DNA from: Stratiolaelaps scimitus
Taxonomy: Eukaryota; Arthropoda; Arachnida; Mesostigmata; Laelapidae
DNA: 64,000 bases
Assembly: GCA_019614645.1 (NCBI GenBank)
Contig: JABWDB010000004.1
Span: forward strand, 13,702,001-13,766,000
Direction: 5' to 3'
Translations under genes and position numbers: made by a program
Notes under the pieces: generated by a model
Seen by the model: the letters and a program-made list of their open reading frames with translations, nothing else
What the model was told of the DNA's origin: nothing
The model's database searches: none
Shown: positions 59,419 through 64,000 of the stretch, piece after piece
Layout of the letters: every line of letters starts with the position of its first letter
Numbering within the stretch: position 1 is the stretch's first letter

Positions 59419-60156
59419 TTAGGTTGAACACAGCACACATATTTTTGTTTGTATGGGTTAGAGGTATGCACCTTTTCTTATTTATACACTGGTCCCAGAG
59501 TTCTGACAGCCTTCTAACGGCTAGGTATGTACCATTTCTATTACCATTTATAACTTCGTTATTTAAGGCCTCTCTGACTAAATCGATGTTTGCATACCTT
59601 TTGCCACCTATAGCCCTCTTTAATCGATGGAAGCAACCATAGCCACACGGGCTTAAATTGGGAGAATAGGGGGGTGACGCCACCGGTCACCCTTGTTGGC
59701 CTTAAGCTAGGTGATTTCGTCGCTACGATGTGCAAAATCGTAGCATTGTTACAGAGCAGCCACACTCGGTGCTACGCTCAAAGCGACTCCTGCCTATATA
59801 TCTTCAAGTTGTCTCGCGACCATTCCTCATGCCTTTTCAGTTGGCCAGGACCGAGTTAATGAGGGACCCATTTTGCATATTTTTCTTCATCCCCAGATTA
59901 TTTTTAATAATTCTAGTTTCACGAGGCACGCCAACTTTAGTCGACAAAATCCTCAATCACCAAGCTCTAGTTTCCTCAAAAGCGTTTTCGATCATTTCCA
60001 TCCGTGCGTCGAATCGAGATTCGGAAAGGGATGGGCGCCCTCGATGTTCATTAATGTCGGTAGACCTGTCGTCGACTCAAGGCATTATGGCCGTGCACAC
60101 TAAAAAACTCTCGATGGATTTCAGCTGGACATGCGGTTTTTTTTGAGTCAACCTAA
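59419..60156 (-). mobile_element. Mariner-family deletion copy with TIRs and TA duplication
   Basis: The ends TTAGGTTGA (59419) and TCAACCTAA (to 60156) are inverted repeats, flanked by TA on both sides (59417-59418 and 60157-60158). The TTAGGTTG-type end is typical of mariner elements. The unit is 738 bp, far below the usual 1.25-1.35 kb, so several hundred internal bases are gone. Transposase remnants lie on the minus strand inside it. It is a non-autonomous fossil. Confidence 0.9.
59465..60130 (-). pseudogene. Broken mariner transposase remnant
   Basis: Read from 60130 down, the N-terminal helix-turn-helix part survives as EIHREFFSVHGHNALSRRQV with stops and frameshifts after it. The middle, including the first catalytic Asp region (the family's GDEKW motif), is missing. 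The degenerate second-Asp region reads NNATILHIVA near 59750, in place of DNARPH. The C-terminal part (59683 to about 59470) reads SPPYSPNLSPCGYGCFHRL and GGKRYANIDLVREALNNE, matching the YSPDLAPxDY and RF/Y-region of mariner proteins. The catalytic Asp of YSPDLAPxD is Gly here, and the second triad Asp is Asn, so the protein could not cut DNA even without the frameshifts. The identification is firm. Subfamily is not assigned. Confidence 0.9.
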
Positions 60157-63100
60157 TACATACGGGGTGAATGTGCACGTTATTTAGATATATTATGATT
60201 ATTTATGGCTATGTATTGTTATTAGAGACAATGGTGTTCGCTACCGTAGCGAGCCATGTGATAACCGTCATATTCGGCCGAGTGCTGAGTGTCGTAACAC
60301 GCAGTAACGTGTGTTTATTCAAACAGAGTACTCAATATGAGAAACGTATATATATGTATCCATAGTAGATTTTACAGATATATTCCGACAAAGATGGAAG
60401 TTAGCTATAGACAAAGAAAGACTAACGTCATGCAGAATTCTTCGCATGAAACCAAATGAACGTCATCGCGATTCGGGGCGCGTCTTGCTGGAGGGCAACT
60501 GGCGGCGGTGGTGGTTAAGTGGAAAGAAATTCACCCATTCTCGTATTCATGCCGTCATCCGTTTTGCCGTCCGATTCAGAGTGGATTATGTACATTCATG
60601 ATGATAACGGCGGCAAAGGCAACGCCAAATATCGATTTTCACTGTTGCACCCAGCGGGGATAGATACTCATTAGGGGTCCACCCCGTTCGACCGCAATGA
60701 ATCAGGTCAAAATCATTCGATTTCATTCGAAACGATGTATCGCACATTGAGGAGTCAAGACAGCTGGAAACTTCGTGGGCAACGCTGCAGAAATTGCCAA
60801 CTACACAAGACACAAGCAGCCATCCTCTGCTGCAAAGCCACAGGTTCATCGTAGGCAAAACGTAACTAGAATGTGTACGTGATGTGATCATGATTTGAAT
60901 AGCGGATACTCTCAAATCCAATCAACAACGGAATACTGTGAGCTCCTTATAAAACACGGTCGGTACCCGTACCCACAGAGAAATAGATATAAGCGCTCAG
61001 TGAATACCTCGTTCCAGGCTTTCGTACATTAGCCGAAATTGCGAGACAATGCAATTATCTTCTACAACAATAGCTTCAACGATAGACCTTTTACTGGGTC
61101 AGCTTATTCTCTTCTAATATATTTCGGTGCGAGAATGCAGCGATGTAGAAGACTAACATTGAAGAGACCAGCCGTAAAATACAGAGAAATCAAACAATTC
61201 AGTAATGCAACTTTTGAAATATACTGATCGGCTGAATGCTTGACTTAGGCGCAGCTAAGCGTAACTATGTATTTCGGCTACCCAATGGAGTAATTAGAAA
61301 TTTGATCGATTTGGTGACTCGGCCGATTCGGCGCCAGAATGGTATCCAAAGTATTTCGAGCAAGCTTCCGTACAGATTCACACTTGGATAATAATAATAA
61401 TAATGATATAAATAATAATGATATAATCACTAATAATTTTTTGCTACTTCGGATTACATGTTTGCTTGGGTTTTGTTTTTAGGGCAATTTTTTTAGGACG
61501 TCGGCTTGCGAGGCTCAACGAGCTGGGAAGATTGTTGTCTACGATAATTGGATGGCGCTGATAATTAATCATACACGAAAGCTAGGGACGGAAACGGTAG
61601 AGATATTAGATCAGTTTACAGAACGATCAATCGCGGATTTAACTCGATGTGGACACTACGTAGAATTCCGTGATATATATATATATATATATTGGTGTGG
61701 CACTGTGCATAGATCAGGTTCTTTTCCGTAATCAGTTGACTGTGTCAAATAAGAGACATGGCAAGAAGACCTGAAACCAGGTCCCGAATGTTTCTCCAGT
61801 TCTGTTTGATAACTAAAAAATAATGAGCATAATCTTTATTCAAGACCAGTGGCAGATGGATCAGTGAGTGCGACGGCCAACTATAATACAGCTCGTGTTG
61901 CTTCTTAATCATCTTTGTGAAATTCAGTCTTTGACAGAAGTCTTACTCAATTTGAATGCTGCAATATTAATTAGCTTATCGTATACGAAGTGCATTGACT
62001 TAGGCAGTCGGCGATTGGCAGCCGTTTTTGATAAATCTCTATTAATTTGAAAGAACATACAAAGAGACATTCGGATTATCTTAATTCTTCAGTCAGTCTT
62101 ATACTCGTGTGAAAAGTAGTCATAGATGCGGGCAGCATCGTCGACATTGAATTTGAGATCTCCCTTTTGATAAGTGGACATGGGTCGTAAGAAGTTCCTA
62201 TATCTTTATAGGGTTCGTGAAAGGATGGCACGAGAGGCCACGCGAGTTAAACGTAAACAAACTACACGGTTTCAAATGGCCTGTAGAGGAACTGGAACGG
62301 TCTTCCACACAACAAGACGATCCGGGTGACCACAGTCCGGCGCACCTCCTCGCCTGAGGGGCCGTTGGTGGGCACTTGGCCGTTTGGACCCAGCTCATCC
62401 AATCACCGCTATTGGCAGGGACCGAATCCATCGAGTTGTTGGTCTCGACTGGAAGGCACCGTCAAGCACCTAGCAAGATCTGTCACGTCCATCGAATTTT
62501 GCACTTTGCCAAGCCTGTCGCCCACCATGTTGTCACACAATGATAAATGTGTGATAGCTCCCGGACAAATAGCGATAAGTTGTGCTCGTCCTTTGTTTTG
62601 GCATAATTCACTGGACAACATCCGCAGGATCACGCAATGATCGTGATAGCTATGGGTCAGTTACAAATAATATATCTCGGAATACAGATGATACAGGAAT
62701 ATATCAAGGCATTCACGATGACACTGGCAGTGGTGGCCGGCGGCAGCAGTCGAGATTTGCAAAGGTCTGTTATTATTTGAAGAATAATTATGAATAATTA
62801 TGTTTTGTAACATAGTTGCTGCAGCGTTAGCTTTAATGTGTGGTATGGTAGCTTAATCGTGTTCAGCACTCCTGCGCCAACAATTAACAGCCATCATGCA
62901 GTTGCGTGTAACTATCGTTGCGTGAGCTAACGAAGAGACAGAACCCAGCACTCGCCTTAGATAATCAATGTCACGAATCTATGCGAAGGGCTGCCTGTCG
63001 CATAGCTACACCCACCATAGATATGTGCTTACGTGTTAGCTGTGATTAGTTGATCAGCTCAACAACAATGTATCACTATAATATTTCTGTGTCGTTTGTG

Positions 63101-64000
63101 TGACCCATGAAATGTCTACCTGCGTGAGATCTGGCCTTTCGAGTAGAACAGCCATTCGCTCGAACAGGCTTTAAACATTTCGATGATGGAGCGCAGACGA
63201 TTCGTGGGTTATCACGTGCCAGTAATGTCGGCTTTTCGTCCGGTAGTTGTCGTTACTTCGACCATATCATGGACAGCTTTACAGATTACACGATAGTGTA
63301 CCGAATAGCTTTCGAAGTAGGCGGATAACAGAGAAATTCCCGGTAATGAATCGTCGACGATTTAAGCTGTTAGCGCACTATGCGTGAGTGTGTGTGTGCT
63401 CTGTAGCGGATGACGGATTACGGATCAAGTGGTCCAGCTCCCCCTCCAACCCCCTGCGGGTGAGGCTGTATCAGCACCAGCATAAACGCAGCTGGCGGCA
63501 GCGGCGACGGAGAGTACCCGTTTCGCTATTTTGTCCGCTCCGAGAGAACGAAGCTACCGTAACCCGTGTGTCGACTTCGGCCTATTCGTCAAAGCGGCAA
63601 ATGGTGGTGCTGGTGGTGGCGGCTCAACCTCGTTGAAAATTGCATGAATCGATCATTCACCTATCGATTATATATATATATATATATATAGACGTCTGTG
63701 CACACATTAACAAGACGTGTGATGAATTTTGCTGAGGAAGTACCGCACACTCGAGTAGCATTTTTAAGATGGCTTTTTCCTTTTATTGGGTACGTTTCGA
63801 TTAGACCGATTTGAGTCTGCCAACAACAAAATCAGCAGCAGCAGCATGAGCGTGTTTGTGTCTGCATGATAACTGCTGGCGAGCAATGTCGAGCGAAGCG
63901 TTACGATGCTAGGTTTTAATGGCTTATAGTGGTACCGTCATAGTGAAATTTGTGGTCATGTCTTATCATAGTACGCCAAGCAAGCAGACGTTGTCGTTTA
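60157..64000. other. Non-coding stretch, no supported gene
   Basis: It contains ATA/AAT triplets at 61390-61430, (TA)n at 61674-61692 and 63671-63690, and a GC-rich patch near 62310-62420 and 63430-63640 with ORFs of 71-104 codons on both strands. None is bordered by convincing splice sites or shows a known motif. Parts could belong to the gene starting at 54223. Confidence 0.3.

Overview
This is a piece of a eukaryotic nuclear genome, most likely an arthropod. The evidence is long GT-AG introns between short exons, no operon-like packing, a broken mariner-family transposon, a small MITE, a tRNA-derived SINE-like unit, and many (TA)n, (CT)n, (GT)n and CAG/GTT simple repeats. The low-complexity style and mariner content would fit a mite or tick, but that is a guess from general appearance, not from a marker gene. 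Most of the 64 kb is intron or intergenic DNA, and most six-frame ORFs are chance frames through simple repeats.

Layout, left to right. (1) About 1-8.2 kb: two phase-matched plus-strand exons (2976-3169 and 8001-8172) of a coiled-coil protein that loosely resembles the MICOS subunit MIC19. (2) About 8.7-22.3 kb: the best gene of the window, on the plus strand. It has a CpG-rich upstream region, a first coding exon with a very acidic protein (10114-10416), a second exon with a protein phosphatase 1 docking motif KRVSF (17868-18110), a likely last exon (20814-20900), and a poly(A) signal at 22251. All exon phases agree. (3) About 26.1-36.8 kb: a likely start of a secreted protein (26141-26558, two exons around an 85-base intron), then further exon candidates, of which 35869-36123 and 36625-36779 join in phase. 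Whether these belong to one gene is unknown. (4) About 39.6-47.7 kb: a candidate last exon with a strongly basic stretch (39630-39865) and two well-formed exons (43429-43536 and 47575-47717) of a protein I do not recognise. (5) About 51.6-52.1 kb: a SINE-like unit followed by a long hairpin. (6) About 52.8-54.4 kb: a CpG-rich stretch and then a clean first exon coding a signal or anchor peptide (54223-54346), followed by a 20-bp perfect hairpin. (7) 59419-60156: a mariner deletion copy with terminal inverted repeats and TA duplications. The last 4 kb show no supported gene.

No operon, CRISPR array, rRNA, complete tRNA, virus or bacterial mobile element was found. The gene parts are exon fragments judged by splice sites, phase and codon use only, so function calls are limited. 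The most useful leads are the acidic KRVSF protein, the secreted two-exon start, the phase-1 exons of unknown proteins, and the perfect hairpins.
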